From Cephalopachus bancanus (Eukaryota > Chordata > Mammalia > Primates > Tarsiidae), in the NCBI GenBank assembly GCA_027257055.1, contig JAPVLO010000008.1, forward strand, positions 18,414,001 through 18,478,000: a stretch of 64,000 nt of DNA. The letters are read 5' to 3'. A program made the translations under genes and the position numbers. Below are positions 10,448-23,758 of the stretch, piece after piece. Below the pieces are notes generated by a model that worked only from the letters and a program-made list of their open reading frames with translations, was not told the DNA's origin and did not search any database. Numbering within the stretch: position 1 is the stretch's first letter; the number at the start of each line of letters is the position of its first letter.

Positions 10448-11050
10448 TAGACAACTTATTTTTGACATAGGGCAAAGGAAATTCCATGAGAAAATGGCAG
10501 TCAACACCATATAGAGATGGAGCAATTGAATAACCATATGCAAAATAATGAATTTCTAACTATATATCCTATGCAAACATTATCTCAAAATTGGTCATAA
10601 ACTTAAATGTAAATTATAAAGCTATCAATTTCTGATTAAAAAAATATAGGAGAAACTCTTTTTGATTTGGGATTAAGCAAAGATTTCCTATATGTGACAC
10701 CAAAACTACAAATCATAAAAGAACAAATTGATAAATTATACTTAATCAAAATTAAAAACATATTTTTCTTCAAAAGCTACTATTAAAAAAATAAAAAGAC
10801 AATTCACACATTGGGAGAATATTTGCAAAGCATGCATTTATTAAAGGACTTATATTTATTATGTATAAAGAATTATCAACGTTCAATAATAAGAAAACAT
10901 CCCAATTAAAAAATACAAAAAATTTGAACAAACATTTCACCAAAGAACATATACAACTAGTAAATAAGCACAATACCAGGTCCTTGACCTCATTAGGGAA
11001 ATGAAAATTAAAAGTCAAATTTAAAACCATACTGAGATAAGACAAAGCCT

Positions 11051-12378
11051 GTCTGAGGGGAGAAAATGGTTTTTTGCATGTATATTATATCTACATGATA
11101 ATTTCTTAGCTCTGTACTTCACTGTGGCTGTCAGGACACAACTTTGTCATCTCATTTCCTCAGTGAGAAAAATGGTATTCCTTACAGCCATGCTTCCTAC
11201 GTGTTTCTTAAGATGCTCATGTTCTCCTTTTTTAGGATTTCAGTACAGGAAAAATGGAGGAGGCAGTGGAACCAATATTCTTGTTAGTTTGCATAGAATA
11301 GTAAACTAATTTTCATCAGAAGATTTTTTTCTGTACAGCAAAAGAATTTGCCTATGATATGATTCTTCACAAAGGTGATGTCTCATGACCTGAAGAAATG
11401 AATGTGTTTTTTTGTTTTCTTTATGGATGATCCCGAATATGTTGCTTCGGGATAGAGTACACAGATAAACTTGGAGTGGATGACTCAGAGTTTTTTAGAT
11501 ATATTTTCTTTCAATTATAATAGATCTACCAGTTTATTTATAAAAACAACAGAAGGATATAAGTCTGAACTTTTGAACTTGAGTTTTACTTAATGTTCAT
11601 AATGCTAATAGTTTGAACAATTGTTGGCAGTTGCCTAAAGGAGGGAGCATCATGACCCGCTCAGCAGTGGGGCTGATAGACAGGGCTTGTACAAACCTGG
11701 AGAGGTACTCTGCTCTGCAGATCCAGGGAGAAAACAGTCAAACAGTGGGCTATGGGTAGAACTGTGATACATGTCTTTACTGCAGAGATTATTTCAGAGA
11801 AGTCCATGTCCAGAGATTTAAGAAACAATGAATGAAGCAGCACATCATTATCACTGAGGATGTATGCATTCACTGGTTATATAGACACTGAGCTCATCAT
11901 CAGTTTTCATATCTGTATAGACACCTGTGTTCCAATTTTCTCATCTCGGGGAATTATACTCACCATATTTCTTTTTCCAAAAATTTCTCCCATCCTACTT
12001 AGGACCGTTCAGGGCTGTCTTTAATCACCAGAGTAAAGAAGTGCCCTAAACCTTCCTTGTAGTTGATGCCTCATTTTATCTCTTCATTGTTCCAATATCT
12101 GCTATTTCTTCCCACAGGGCTTCTTTTTATTACTTGCAGATGATGCTGGCTGTGCACTGGTCCATGCACACTTGGGCACATTTACACATTATGGTCATTT
12201 TAGTTCAAACTTCTATCACAATTTATGTTGTATGAACTACACATAAGACAATTTAGTAATAGAAGTTTGGCATCTTGAGAATTCTTGACATAGAAGTTTT
12301 TAAGTAAAATCATAATTTTGCTTAAAAGGAATTCATTATTTTGTTCCACAAAACAACAGTCTCATTTGGGAAACACGC
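11051..12378. other. No gene recognised
   Basis: Mixed-composition sequence with no repeat family I recognise. A short stretch near 11235 has an acceptor-like tract before GATTTCAGTACAGG but no convincing donor. Confidence 0.4.
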
Positions 12379-12517
12379 AATTCCTTCATCTGGGAGTTTG
12401 GGAGGTATGTGATGACTAGAAAGAGAGACTTGCTGATTAGCAAGAAGGGCTCTAATCAGCGTGTCTCTCTTTCTAGTCATCACGTACCTTCTAAACTCAA
12501 TGATAGAACAAGGAATT
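12379..12517. repeat. Long near-perfect palindrome (hairpin)
   Basis: The core arms 12403-12440 and 12452-12489 are reverse complements over 38 bp with three differences, around an 11-base loop (CAAGAAGGGCT). Two of the three differences would be G-U pairs in RNA. Outer arms extend with gaps to AATTCCTT at 12379 and AAGGAATT at 12517. It could be a MITE-like foldback element or a microRNA-type precursor. It does not match MADE1, the palindromic primate mariner relic I know. See findings. Confidence 0.92.
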
Positions 12518-14485
12518 CCATATTGAGAGTAAAGAAAAAGTTGATTTTGCCACAGAGTATATGTTGACTATACTTGTGACCAATGCATAGTTTTGACTGC
12601 CAATTTACTGATGTTTGATGTGAAATATATACCCCATGTATGCTGGAATGCTTGTGTCAACTAGCCAGTTGGTGGTTTCTTCCTCCTAAAGGAAAACCTA
12701 CTTGGGAAGTCAAATCATAGCAGAAAGTTGCTTTGCAAACTGAGGATATAAGGAAAGTTAGTTGGTGAGTTGTGACCTCAAGGTAGAATATCCCAAAATC
12801 TGTGTCTTTTATTGTGATGGACCTGCCAAGAAGAGTGAATATTGGTAATCCTGCCCTAAATCCTGACAGTGCAAGAGACACCTCTTTAAGGCACCCCCTT
12901 TTTTCATCTCTTTTTTGGACACACATTCAGCCATCAGATATGTTGATGTCATAGAATAGATTAGTAGGTTATTATTCTTGTTGACTTTCAGTCATTCTTG
13001 TTGCTTTTCTCGGCCTTAATCTTAATGAAACTTTATTGCTCTTTAAGGCAGATGTTCTCAAATGTTTTTGTTCTCATTTTTGTCCATCTTAGCCTACCAG
13101 ATTTTTACAAGCTCTACTTACCTCAAAGCTTGGCCAGATAATGTGATGTGTTAAACAGACCAAGGATCATGAACAATTTTGGGAACACTAGCTATTACTC
13201 CATAATTTTCTCACACCCAAGTCAGCACTGCTTTAGCAATAACCTTGAATCTTTCCTAATTACTATAAAATTTTAACCTTTATAATTTCAGCACTCAGCT
13301 GTTTTTAGTAATGAATGATTTGTAATACAACCTACTATTGGTCATGCTACTGAAGTCAATGTCTATTGACTTGAGGCAGTTTTTTACAAACAGTTAATAT
13401 CCTTTAGGTTTTGTACTTGTTTTCATCTTTGAGGATAATATTATTTCTTAGCTCTGGGAAGGTATCTCACTGTAGCCTTCTATGTACTGACAAAACGTAG
13501 GCTTATTTCTTTAAAAGGAATTGCCCTCAGCATGAGAATTCAGCCTCTTTGTAGGTTATTTTTCATGAGTCTAGAGGGACCAAACATCTGGAATGCTATG
13601 AGTCCCAGTTAAGATATGTCATCATAACAACACATGTTCTGATTAATATCCCATTTCCCTTAGTCATTTGTCTATAAAAACTCCTGTGACCCATTTACTT
13701 AGCATATTTATATGTCATATGGAAAATCAACAGTAAGTAAATGCTTTGGCTTAGCGAAAAAAGGCATGAAATATTTGTTTTTTTCTAAAGTACTTTACAG
13801 CCTTATTTTCTCAAGCAGTTTGACAAGTATCTAAACTTTTTACTCCAATGTCTCTGCCCAAGAAAGATCAATAAATTAGAGGAGAGAATTGCAGTATTAT
13901 TATCAGGAGCACAAAACATCACTAATTAGACTTTAAAAGGTTTTGTTGATTAAACATTTTGATTTACATACATCAGTATCATTGTCTAGTTAATTTAGGA
14001 AGGTGTGCTGTAGGTTGACCCAACAACAAGAGTTATCGTGAGTTGAGTAATGCTGAAACCCAACATAATTGTGGTTTTTGGATGGATTTGGGGAAATCTA
14101 TTAACCAATTCATGGGTATGTGGGTGGTAAGTGGTCAAATGGGGTTAACCTCAAAAACCTCCTTGTTACTTTCTTCTGCTATGGATTTATACCTTGGGAA
14201 TATGGAAGTAGAAAGTTTGTAGCTTACTCATGATTCTAGCATTGATGAGTCATGGTGAATCAGAGTAGTTCACCCTTTTGGTTATAAACATCCATTTTAA
14301 ACCAATGCAAATTTTTAATATAGTTTTAGGTTCAGTGAATGTCCCTGTGCTTTTCAGAGAGGCTATAAAATGAATATCCTCATGGTAGATTATAAAGGAA
14401 CAAGGTGGCATGTGACTACCATTGCCCTCTTGTAGATTTTTGTGTTCTCGAAATTCATATTTGTAGTGTCAAAACAGCAACTGAA
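12518..14485. other. No gene recognised
   Basis: AT-rich DNA with no clear repeat family, exon or RNA gene that I can support. Confidence 0.4.
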
Positions 14486-14489
14486 ATGA

Positions 14490-14580
14490 TATATACATAC
14501 ACACATATATACACACATGCACATAAAATATGATGTGAGATCAATAAGAAACAAAACATACATACATACATACACATATA
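14490..14580. repeat. Imperfect (TATACA/CATA)n simple repeat
   Basis: Two blocks of alternating purine-pyrimidine repeat (ATATACATACACACATATATACACACATG, then CATACATACATACATACACATATA), broken by about 40 unique bases. Confidence 0.85.
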
Positions 14581-16077
14581 AAATATAAGATTAATTAAAT
14601 TGTATTATACTAAGGAAAACTAACAATTTATGCTTTTTATTTAGCTGTTTAGATCCCAGGCTCTTACTAAATAACTACATAGTAGAAATGTCAAATAAAA
14701 GTATGTTATACACTCTTTGTTAATGACAAAATTAATCTTTTAAAACAACTTTTCCCTTGCAATTATTGGTACATAAGCTTTCATTGTTCCACTCTATCAT
14801 CCAGACATTTCGTTACACTCTTAGTGTACCATTGTATTTTTAAAGGAAACTGGTTTGACAGAGAGGATTAAAATGTTGGAACTACTGGGAAAAATGTGAT
14901 TTTTCTTTTTTCTTTAATACTAATGTTCAAGATTTTAAAATAAAACTTTGTAATAATCATAAAGTAAATATTTCCCTAAGAAAAATTATATTTTGTTAAA
15001 TTCTATACAAGGAATTGGAGAAATACAAGTAACAATACATTTGTCAAAAGAAACTTTATCAACTTTATAAAAAATTATTTAAAATAACATCCTCCTTTGA
15101 AATAAATGTGTTCTGAAGTTAAGACTTAGCACCATCTATACTGTTAGTGCCATATCTTGTTTAGATACCCACATACCAGAAAAACTGTTAAAAATGCAGT
15201 TTCAAGCAAATATTTAAGCTTCTTTCTTTGTATTCATTCTTAGTATTCTCCACTAAAGGGCACCCTGATTTCCAGGTGACAACATCTGTGTCATAAATAT
15301 TAGCCTTCTGCAATATACGGTATGCTGTTTTCATTCTATGCCCTGGAACCTGCGTGAAAACATGAGAAAATGCTTGTTTGTTTCCTTTCATTCATTCTGA
15401 ATCTTATGCTGCTTTTCTTGATCTAATAAAATTGAGAAAAACATGAAGAATGTTTCAGGTCTAAAATCGAAACCTTACTTCCTTGTGCTGAAAGATTTTC
15501 TTTATGGTCCCTGACTACTTCGTGGCCTCACAGATGTAAAGACTGATGAGAAACAAAACTCTCTTGTGCAGATGTGAGTGGTGCTTAACTCTACCCTCAC
15601 TTGTACTTCTGTGAATCAGAGATGTTGACTTTCCACAGGAGGAATTGTAGCAGCTGTTGATGTCTGACTTTTATTTACCTGCTAAGAGTGGTCCAGGCCC
15701 TGGAGGCACTTGGAGAATTGTGTGTTTTAATCATTTCCTTAGGTACTAGTGTACGAGGTTCTTAACATAGAGCAGTAAGATACCTTGGGCTTTGTGGGAC
15801 AGAGAACAGTTATTCACATATTTTAAGTTTGCAAAGAAAGAACATGCTAAATAAGGGAAGAGAGAAAGCAACAAAAATAGAAAAGTTTAACACCATCATT
15901 ATTCTCAGTGGTCGCACAGATACAATAGATTAAAAAGAAAGCTAAAGAATGATAGTGTTGGACTTAATAACTGCCATCCATTGTACTATTCTTGTTCCAT
16001 GTGTTTGGATCAAATGGGTAAATTTTAAAAGAAGATGGCATAGGCAAGGCTTTAAGAAGTTATATTACCACAAATTT
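14581..16077. other. No gene recognised
   Basis: AT-rich sequence with no open frame of note and no repeat I can name. Confidence 0.4.
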
Positions 16078-16156
16078 TATCTAGCCTGTCTATCTGTATA
16101 TCTCTCTATCTACCTATCATCTGTTTATCTATCTACTCATCTTTTTATCTATCTAA
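16078..16156. repeat. Imperfect (TCTA)n tetranucleotide repeat
   Basis: Repeated TATC/TCTA units with interruptions (CTGTCTATCTGTATATCTCTCTATC...), seen directly. Confidence 0.88.
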
Positions 16157-16589
16157 TTCATCCATGCTGGAATAATAAATGATAACAGTGCTTAGTTTTA
16201 GCAGTGCTATAGCATTGATATTATAGGTGGTAGAATTAATTGTGGATAATCCTACTGTATTCATATCCTCTACTGTTTGGGGAAAGGAGAAAGCATGCAC
16301 ACTGAAAATACCCTTTAAAATAGCTATCGTAAACTTATGACCTAAGACAGTAAAATGTATGCTTCAATAAAGCCTAAGAGCTATCTCTAAAATGTTTTTT
16401 CTTATTATTAAAAATAAAAACAAGGACCCAATCATATGCCCAATTAAAATCTTACTTGACATTTAAAATTGGGTTTGGTGTTACTAAATTTATTACGCAT
16501 TTATTTTTCTAGTTAGTCTTTTATAACTCTGTCAGCTACATACTGTATCACTTTGCTGTTTTTGTAGAAAGTTGACTCCATGGGAGGCA

Positions 16590-16685
16590 ATGATGGTAGA
16601 ATTCCTGGAACTTGAAACTCTGGTTTTGAATCCTAGCTCTGTCTTCAGCCATATCAGCTTACTTCTTTGAGAGTAGGTGATAGTT
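16590..16685 (+). mobile_element. MIR SINE fragment
   Basis: Contains 'ctctggttttgaatcctagctctg', which fits the MIR core ('ctctgg...gaatcctggctctg'). Short and diverged. Confidence 0.5.
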
Positions 16686-16700
16686 GAATCAGATTGCAAG

Positions 16701-16742
16701 CAAAAAAAAAAAAAAAAGAAAGAAAGAAAGAAAAGAAAAAAG
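16701..16742. repeat. A-rich / (AAAG)n simple repeat
   Basis: A15 followed by GAAAGAAAGAAAGAAAAGAAAA. Confidence 0.9.
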
Positions 16743-19187
16743 GAAACATGTTTAAAATGTATGTGTATTTTTTTTTAAGCCCAGTGACAAATTCTTATGA
16801 GATTTGCCTCATTGAGACTTCATTTATGATCCAGGAATAAACATTATACCAGAAAAACACGTTTTTAGAGTCAAGCCGTGTTTACTTGAACTTGAAGTCA
16901 CTTCTAAAATCAGTTATCTTTAAACCACGTGATTTTCAGATTCATTTGCAGCATCTCCACTTACCTGCAGAAGTAGCGTGGAATGGTGGAATAAATAAGG
17001 CTACATTGCTTTAGATCCTATTTCTCTAAATGAAGTTGCTGAAACACTCTTTATTGTTTGTTCTCTTAGAGTAAATACATTTCTTTGAATACATACACCA
17101 TGCATTTGTTCTTCAGGATTTAAAGCCATCACAGCTGCATCTTGTGGTCTTGGGTCTCTTGTGTCTTAGGGGCAGATGAGGGGCTGGTACTTACTTAAAT
17201 AGTTTCTTGAATTATCCCAAGACGAGACAAGGCAGTTTCCATTTCAGTTCATTAATCACTCTTTACAGAGTGGGTGGATTTAACTACTTTTTTTGTGGTC
17301 TTCAAAAAGCCAACAGAGATTTAGAATCAATGGAATTGAAAGCAGCTATTACAAGTATCATTATGCATCTCAGCTAAATACATAGTGGCCAATTACACTT
17401 GTTTTTTTGGGGGGGTCCTCCTTTTCGTATACTTCATGATCTTGCTGATGCCTACTCAATTTCAGTTTAAATTGAAAGCAATACATGAAACCAAAACACA
17501 GCAAAGCAACTATAGGACATGGAATGAGAAGAGGTACGGCCTGATTTACAAAGCTGCCTGGATAGCAGGTGCTCCTTCTCTGGAAGATTAGTTCCACAAA
17601 AAAATTCATGATTGGGACTCTTCATAGGTAATATACATTTTTGACATATATTTAGCTAGTGAATACAATATAAAATCAATGAGTTTATTATTTTCTTTTA
17701 AATATTTGTTTCATGCTATTAAAGTCAAGTTTAGAAAAAATATGGAGAAAAACTTCCTACTCTTCATTGTACCTTAACTTTCTTATCCATTTCATCTTTA
17801 TTTAATTTACTTATTTTCAGTTAAAAAATATTTTTTGAGCATATGCTATGTGTCAGGCATTGCAGTACATGCAAGAAGTGTTTAAAAAAAATAAATGATA
17901 TATTTTTTCTGCTCTCAAGAACTCTGCAGTCTGGGTTGGAACATCATCCTGCAGATAGCTATGATACTAGGCAATTCAGGGTAGTGCCCTAAGATATTCA
18001 TAAACAGAAGTTGCTTTAAGAGAGCATATATTTGGGAAGGTCAGGCATGATCACTTGGGTCATAGACCCAACTACAGAACATATGCCTCTTGCTCTTTTA
18101 CTGTTGGATGTACTTAACAGTGAACACAGGCACAGCTTGAGAACACAGGCTTCCTTTATTTACTCTTCTCTTCACCCCTTGACCAACTCCTTCCCTCCAG
18201 CTTTTGAGCAGCCTTTGGATACCATTAAGGTCCTAGAAAGACCTCTTTCTGTCTCTGAGATGCAACAGTCAGGACAGCAGTGAGCCACTGCTAACCCAGG
18301 CTGCTGGGAACAGAAGGTGTATCATTCTTCTTGTTGGCTACTTGGGGGCTCACTGAGTTTAATGGTGGTCCTTGTCAGCTGTCCCCAGCTATCTGTCCCC
18401 AACTTCCTTCCAACCAATGAGCCTGTTATTCAAAAAATCAAATCCAACCTTATGTCATCCTAACAATATGAAATTTTACATTTGAGAGTCTGGGGACATC
18501 TCTGAAGATGGTTGGTACTATGGTGATCATCTAAAAGGAGTCTCATTACTTATGAACCCAAGCTGATAGATGGCAGGGTCAGAGCACTAAGGAGGGAGTC
18601 CTCTTTTGCAACTCCTGTGTGGATCAAACTGTGTATAGTCTATTAACTTCAATGGAAAATTTTGAATCCCTGATTTCAGCTTTTGTTTCTCCTCTTTCTC
18701 TCACTGGCAAGTTTGTCTGTGTGTTTGGTCCGAAGCCTTATTCTTCCCTTTCTCCCAAATGGGAGAAGGTATTAATGAAGGGTAATCATAATAGTCAAGA
18801 ACAGAATAAAGAAAGAGGAACAGCAGGAGGCTTGGATCAATGGCCCCTGGAAAATTTGAGAATTGACCGTAATTACGATAGGTCAGATGGTGCTCTCCTA
18901 TCTCCCAACTAGTTTTCTGCCTAATTTCAGCTAGATCTTATTTAGGAGAGTATCTTATTCTTTAAAGTTGAATGGGAAACTTCCCTTGTCCTGTAAAGAC
19001 TCCTAAAATCTCTGTGGATGATAGTGTCACCCTTCTTAAAGTCCAAACTGCTGTATTCCCAGCCATTTGGATCCCTGCCCAGGAGGAATATTTTTCTACC
19101 TGTAAGGCATGTTGACTTGCAGAACATGCAACAGGAATGGGAAGCAATAATTACAGTGGATTTGCTGTTACTGTTGTTTTTGTTTTA
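16743..19187. other. No gene established; one weak exon-like stretch
   Basis: Mostly unrecognised. At 17466-17533 an AG acceptor (TTTCAG) is followed by 22 open codons (FKLKAIHETKTQQSNYRTWN...) and a GT, but the donor (AGAG|GTACGG) is poor and the phase does not fit the exon candidates downstream. Kept as a finding only. Confidence 0.35.
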
Positions 19188-19478
19188 TTTTATTTATTTA
19201 TTTTTTTTGAGTTGGAGTCTCACTGTCACCCAGACTGCAGTGGCTTCTCCCGGCCACCACAGCCTCGACCTGCTGAGATCCAGCGATCCTTCCTCCTCAA
19301 CCTTCCAAGTAGCTGGAACTACAGGCGTGTGCTACCACGCCCGGTTAATTTTTTGATTTATTGTAGACATGAGGGCTCACCAAGTTGCCCAGGCGGGCCT
19401 CGAACCCGCGGGCTCAGGCAATCCACTCACCTCAGCCTCCCAAGGCGCAGGATTACAGGCTGAGCCACCAAGCCTGGC
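19188..19478 (-). mobile_element. Alu SINE, lineage-specific variant
   Basis: Reverse dimer. Target-site duplication TGTTTTTGTTTTA (19175-19187 and 19479-19491) is exact. The tail has become (TTTA)n. Lacks a few bases in the right arm ('ctcactgtcacccag'). Confidence 0.95.
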
Positions 19479-19491
19479 TGTTTTTGTTTTA

Positions 19492-22400
19492 AATTCTGTC
19501 CAAGATCATTAAGGTTACACTGGGGAGAGTATGCCAGGTGAAAAAAAAAAATACAGTGTTGTCTATTTCCATTAACTTAGTCCTGTCTCCATCTTTGTCT
19601 TCTTTCTCCGCCCCCTCACTCTGGGGGTCCAGTAGAGAATTCAGGTGATTCATTCACTCATATGCACGACGATTTTGGCTAGGATATATCTTGCTTTAAA
19701 TGTCTTCAGGAAGCTCCTGAGGGTGAAGCAATAATTTTGAGAGAGAGGAACATTGCTTTTGGTATAAAAACAGTTGAGATGAATTTGATTTCTTCTAATC
19801 CCACTCACCCATGAGATAAATCGACCATATCTGACACTAAACCTGTCATCTTGTTGGCAAAATAAGGCTGCTTAATATCCATATTTGCATGAGCCAAATG
19901 TTTGATAATCTAGTTTAAAGCAGCCATTAGGATTTCAAATGTACCAGTGTTTAAAGTTCTGTACTAAGATTTTTTTCCTTATTGATAGAATGAATTGTAT
20001 TACAAAGGAGACAACAATGACCAATATTGAATTGTTTCATTGGTTTCCTATTTTTTTGTCCTCCAGATTTTCTTCTCAGACCTGGAGGGTGAAGAGGGGG
20101 GGAAAGGCAGCATTGACACTTTTCTTTTTCTTTTTCTTTTTTTCAGATTCAGAAGAGTAGAAAAGACCTCATATACATAAGAGAGGCGGCCAGTGTCTTG
20201 CATCATTTTAGCTGAGCTTCTTCATTCTCCTTCTTCTCCTTCTTCCACAAAGACCCATATCTGGAGAAGGTGTACAACTTTCAAAAACAAGCCCCCACAC
20301 TTGGCCTTCTCTCATGTCATCTCCTACTGGGGGGTGACTCTGGGAATTGGTTTGAGGTCTTAGGACTCTGGGAGATTCTCTCTTGAGCAAACAAAACAAC
20401 TTGAGATTTTTGCTTAAACAGAAACAAAACATGAAGGGACTTCCTCAAAATCCTTTGCTAAAGACCTGGCTTTCAAGGCATCTGTCTGGCCTGATGAGAA
20501 TGGACATCCTGGATGTGCTGGGAGAGGCCTGAAAAAGCCACACACCATAATTGCCATTTTATTACTGTCAATGCCATTACTTTACATGTCAATTTTGCAC
20601 TGGCTACTGATGGTCAATACAGCCATGCTGGCCTTCATCACTGCTGAGATGGTGATTCCAATCTCTGGTTTCTTTCCTGAGTCAGGAACATTTGTTTTCT
20701 CCAATTTCCTTTCAGACGCAAAAATTGTTCTTATGCTTCCCCCCTGCCATTTGTATAATCTGAAATTCTGTTTGTGTTTTTGAAATGGAGCTTATTCTGT
20801 AGGAATCTTTATGGGATGCTTAATTTATTTTATCTGTGCATTCATTAATATAACCCTGAATGTTTAAGCTAATGACCTTATTGTTGGGCTGGGAACCCGC
20901 TGTTTCCACGCGGTAGCATCCGTAAGTACGTGGGTACTGAAATTTTTTTACCACTTGTTGGTCCTTTTCTGTTGGATATCTGTGGTTTGACTTAATCACT
21001 CTTCTCTTTAGTCAGTAAAATGCTAAGGGAATTAGTATCAGGGAGATAGGTCAGATAATTCTTTGCATTCTTGTGAGTCTTTTAAAATGCCAGATAGGAG
21101 TTGACTAATAGCACAAATCAAAAATAAGAATAGTAGGTGCAGCATGAAAACAGAATAATGACACAGCCCCCTTAAACCAAATTAAAAGTGAGATCCAAGG
21201 GAGTGTGAGTGAAGGGTAATTTCATGAGTCTAAATGGTGTAATTTGGATAAAAGCGATTCTATAAATGTGGTTGTTGGTCACCAAGGAATCTCTGATTTA
21301 CTTCCCAAGAGTCAATCACACAAATAAGCAAGTGATGAAGTGGGATTAGTAACAGGAAGAAAGAGAGCCAGGCAATAGGCTTAAGTGTATTCTCCAGTAC
21401 AGATTTAATTTCCACATTGAAAAGCACAAAAGCAGATCCTGAAAAACCTTTTCATCACTGAGGCAAATTATTAGTGTTTCTTCAGACAGGAAGAGACTCT
21501 ATGTGGTCAAAAAGCCTTTTGCCTCACCAAAATGTTCCTTAATGGAAAGATTTGAAGAACTTTGTTGTGTAGAATGCATAGCGGCATGCTGATATCGGAA
21601 CAGTTTTCTTCCATCAGCTTTACGTTTTGTCTCATAATAACATTTCTATTTTTCTGTTGCTGTTCCTTGCTTTCCCAACATTGATCACAGTAAATAATGT
21701 GGTCCCAAATTCAAATCACTGCAGAGGCCTAGAAGGTCAAGCAAATGAGAAAAGCAAGCCATATAATATCATGATTATTATACAATCCATAATGGACCTT
21801 GGTATCAGCGAGACAATAACTTTGCAGTAGAGATTGTGAGAAACTGGAGAGGGTGAATGCTGTCCAAAAGGAGAGTCTGTGGTCAGCTATGTGCTATGTG
21901 CTATGTGGAGATGAGGGTCTTTGAAACCTAGGATTTTATAAAACGTTCCTTAAATTTTTACATGTTGGCAACTGACTCAGAAACTTATGAACACTGTGCT
22001 GGTCAAACAAAACATGCCAATGAGCTGCATTCAATCCATAGAACATCAGTTTGCGAACTGTGTTCTTAGAGGTGGTGTGATTTTGTGTAGAAATTAAATA
22101 CAACCAAGTGTATGTCAGTTCTTGAGCTTGGAACCTGGACCTTTTACCTCATTTCTATTCTGTATTTTTGTATGTGGAATTTTTTGGCCAGTCAAAATAG
22201 AAAGCCTACATCTTCCATTTTATAATCTAACAAGCAACACTAAAACAAACAGGAATATAGCCATTTTTTCAAGCATCAATAAAGATGGAAATGCTTTTCA
22301 TTTGCTTTAAGTCATTAATCAGCTGAAAAAAGAAAGAATAGGAAGATAATTTTACTCAATATATTACTTCACCTAAAACTCTTGGTGAGGAAAAAAACCC

Positions 22401-22945
22401 AAAAGCTTCATGTAACTCACTCTTAGTTATAAATCATTAAAAAGTATTTTGAAAACACATTGACTAACAATGAAAAGTTATTTGTTTTAAAAAATACCAA
22501 ACAGTATATGATGATGCTATGAATTGAAATTGGAGCCGATAAAACATTAAAATATTATTCCAAGTCAGTATTGACTAGAAAGGCAATATTTTCAAAGTTC
22601 TAGCTTATTTTCTATGGTCTTTTAATTCTCTTGAAACAGCTTTCTCCAAGTTGAGCAGCAATATGGGACAAACATGATTTCCAACTGCTCAGATTATAGC
22701 ATCTCACTATGGTTTCCACACACAGAAAGAGGACTCACACACCTGAATTAAAACTTGACTAGTAAGTGGAGACAGCAGTAGGGGCAGTCCAACCACTGAC
22801 AAAACCACATGTTCTAAACATCCCTGGGTGGAAAGTGACAAATGGTATCAGCCCTTGAGTCTGGGTCCCCATGTCACCATACAGTTCCACATCCAAGTTA
22901 TATTGATGTGATATGTCTTAAGTGGCATAATGACCCATGCTTGTA
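19492..22945. other. No gene recognised; contains a pyrimidine-rich tract
   Basis: A (TTTTC)n tract at about 20118-20146 ends in CAG, acceptor-like, followed by 22 open codons then a stop, without donor or polyadenylation support. At 20885-20935 there is a short CpG-bearing stretch (five CpGs in about 45 bases) in otherwise CpG-poor DNA. Neither is enough to call a gene. Confidence 0.4.
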
Positions 22946-22961
22946 GAAGGTCTTTGTTTCA

Positions 22962-23261
22962 TTTTTTTTTTTTTTTTTTTTTTTTTTGAGTCAGAGTCTC
23001 ACTCTGTCGCCCAGACTGGAGTGCAGTGGCCGCTCCCGGCCACCGCAGCCTCGACCTGCTGGGTTCCAGCGATCCTTCCGCCTCAGCCTTCCAAGTAGCT
23101 GGAACTACAGGCGAGCGCTACCACGCCTGGCTAATTTTTTGATTTATTGTAGAGATGAGGTCTCGCCTGCCCAGGCGGGTCTCGAACCCGCGAGCTCAGG
23201 CAATCCACTCACCTCAGCCTCCCAAAGGCACGGGATTACAGGCTGAGCCACCGAGCCCGGC
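22962..23261 (-). mobile_element. Alu SINE, lineage-specific variant (young-looking)
   Basis: Reverse dimer with a T27 tail and exact duplication TTGTTTCATTTTT (22953 and 23262). CpG sites are largely kept, including the B box and the GTGGCCGCTCCCGGCCAC hairpin, suggesting a recent insertion. It lacks the 'caagtt' bases usually found in 'tcgccaagttgcccag'. Confidence 0.96.
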
Positions 23262-23721
23262 TTGTTTCATTTTTTTATTCATATCAACCTTTCTTAGGTA
23301 ATGAGACCTAATAGTTGATGGCAACAGGTAAAAGTCTCATTTCTAACCTATTACCTTTCATTGGACTTTCTTCCACTGTCTATTTTGTTCTTGGCGCTTT
23401 TAAAATCTATTGAAAACATCAAAGAGGATTCCATTATGGACTTGATATGCTTAAACAATAAAATGATATCTCAACATCTAAAAGCCAAAGAATAATCTAG
23501 TGCACATGTTTGCTTCACTTGCAGAATTCAAGCCATTATATATCCCACCTGGAACTATGCCTTAGTGAATATAAAATTGAGAAGTAATGAGCAATGTTAT
23601 CATAGGATGTGAGGCAGAGAGCAGTCAAAAAGATGGAGACCAATTTTGTTATCCATATTTTGGGAACAAAGACACTGGTCTTTTATTGCCATTTCTTTCA
23701 TAGATTACTTTCTGTAGAATA

Positions 23722-23724
23722 GAT

Positions 23725-23758
<34 letters not shown>

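Larger units (their letters stand above)
9266..11050 (+). mobile_element. L1 ORF2 3' half, broken by an Alu and a mariner element
   Basis: Sense-strand L1 ORF2 text runs from 'atagattcaatgcaacccaaattaaaatc' to about 11050. It passes 'caaagatttcctatatgtgac', 'tggacaattcacacattgggagaatatttgcaaa'-like and 'acctcattagggaaatgaaaatt' blocks, in the order of the reverse-transcriptase C-terminal region. No frame is open. Removing the insertions at 9482-9772 and 9866-10447 joins L1 text that follows the family order, which dates both insertions after this L1. Confidence 0.82.

Noticed and set aside
12379..12517. Palindrome as the MADE1 mariner MITE
   Set aside because: MADE1 is an 80-bp palindrome with TTAGGTTGGTGCAAAAG ends; this sequence does not resemble it.
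20147..20215. Possible exon after the (TTTTC)n tract (IQKSRKDLIYIREAAS...)
   Set aside because: The tract is a simple repeat that mimics a polypyrimidine tract; no donor or poly(A) signal supports it.
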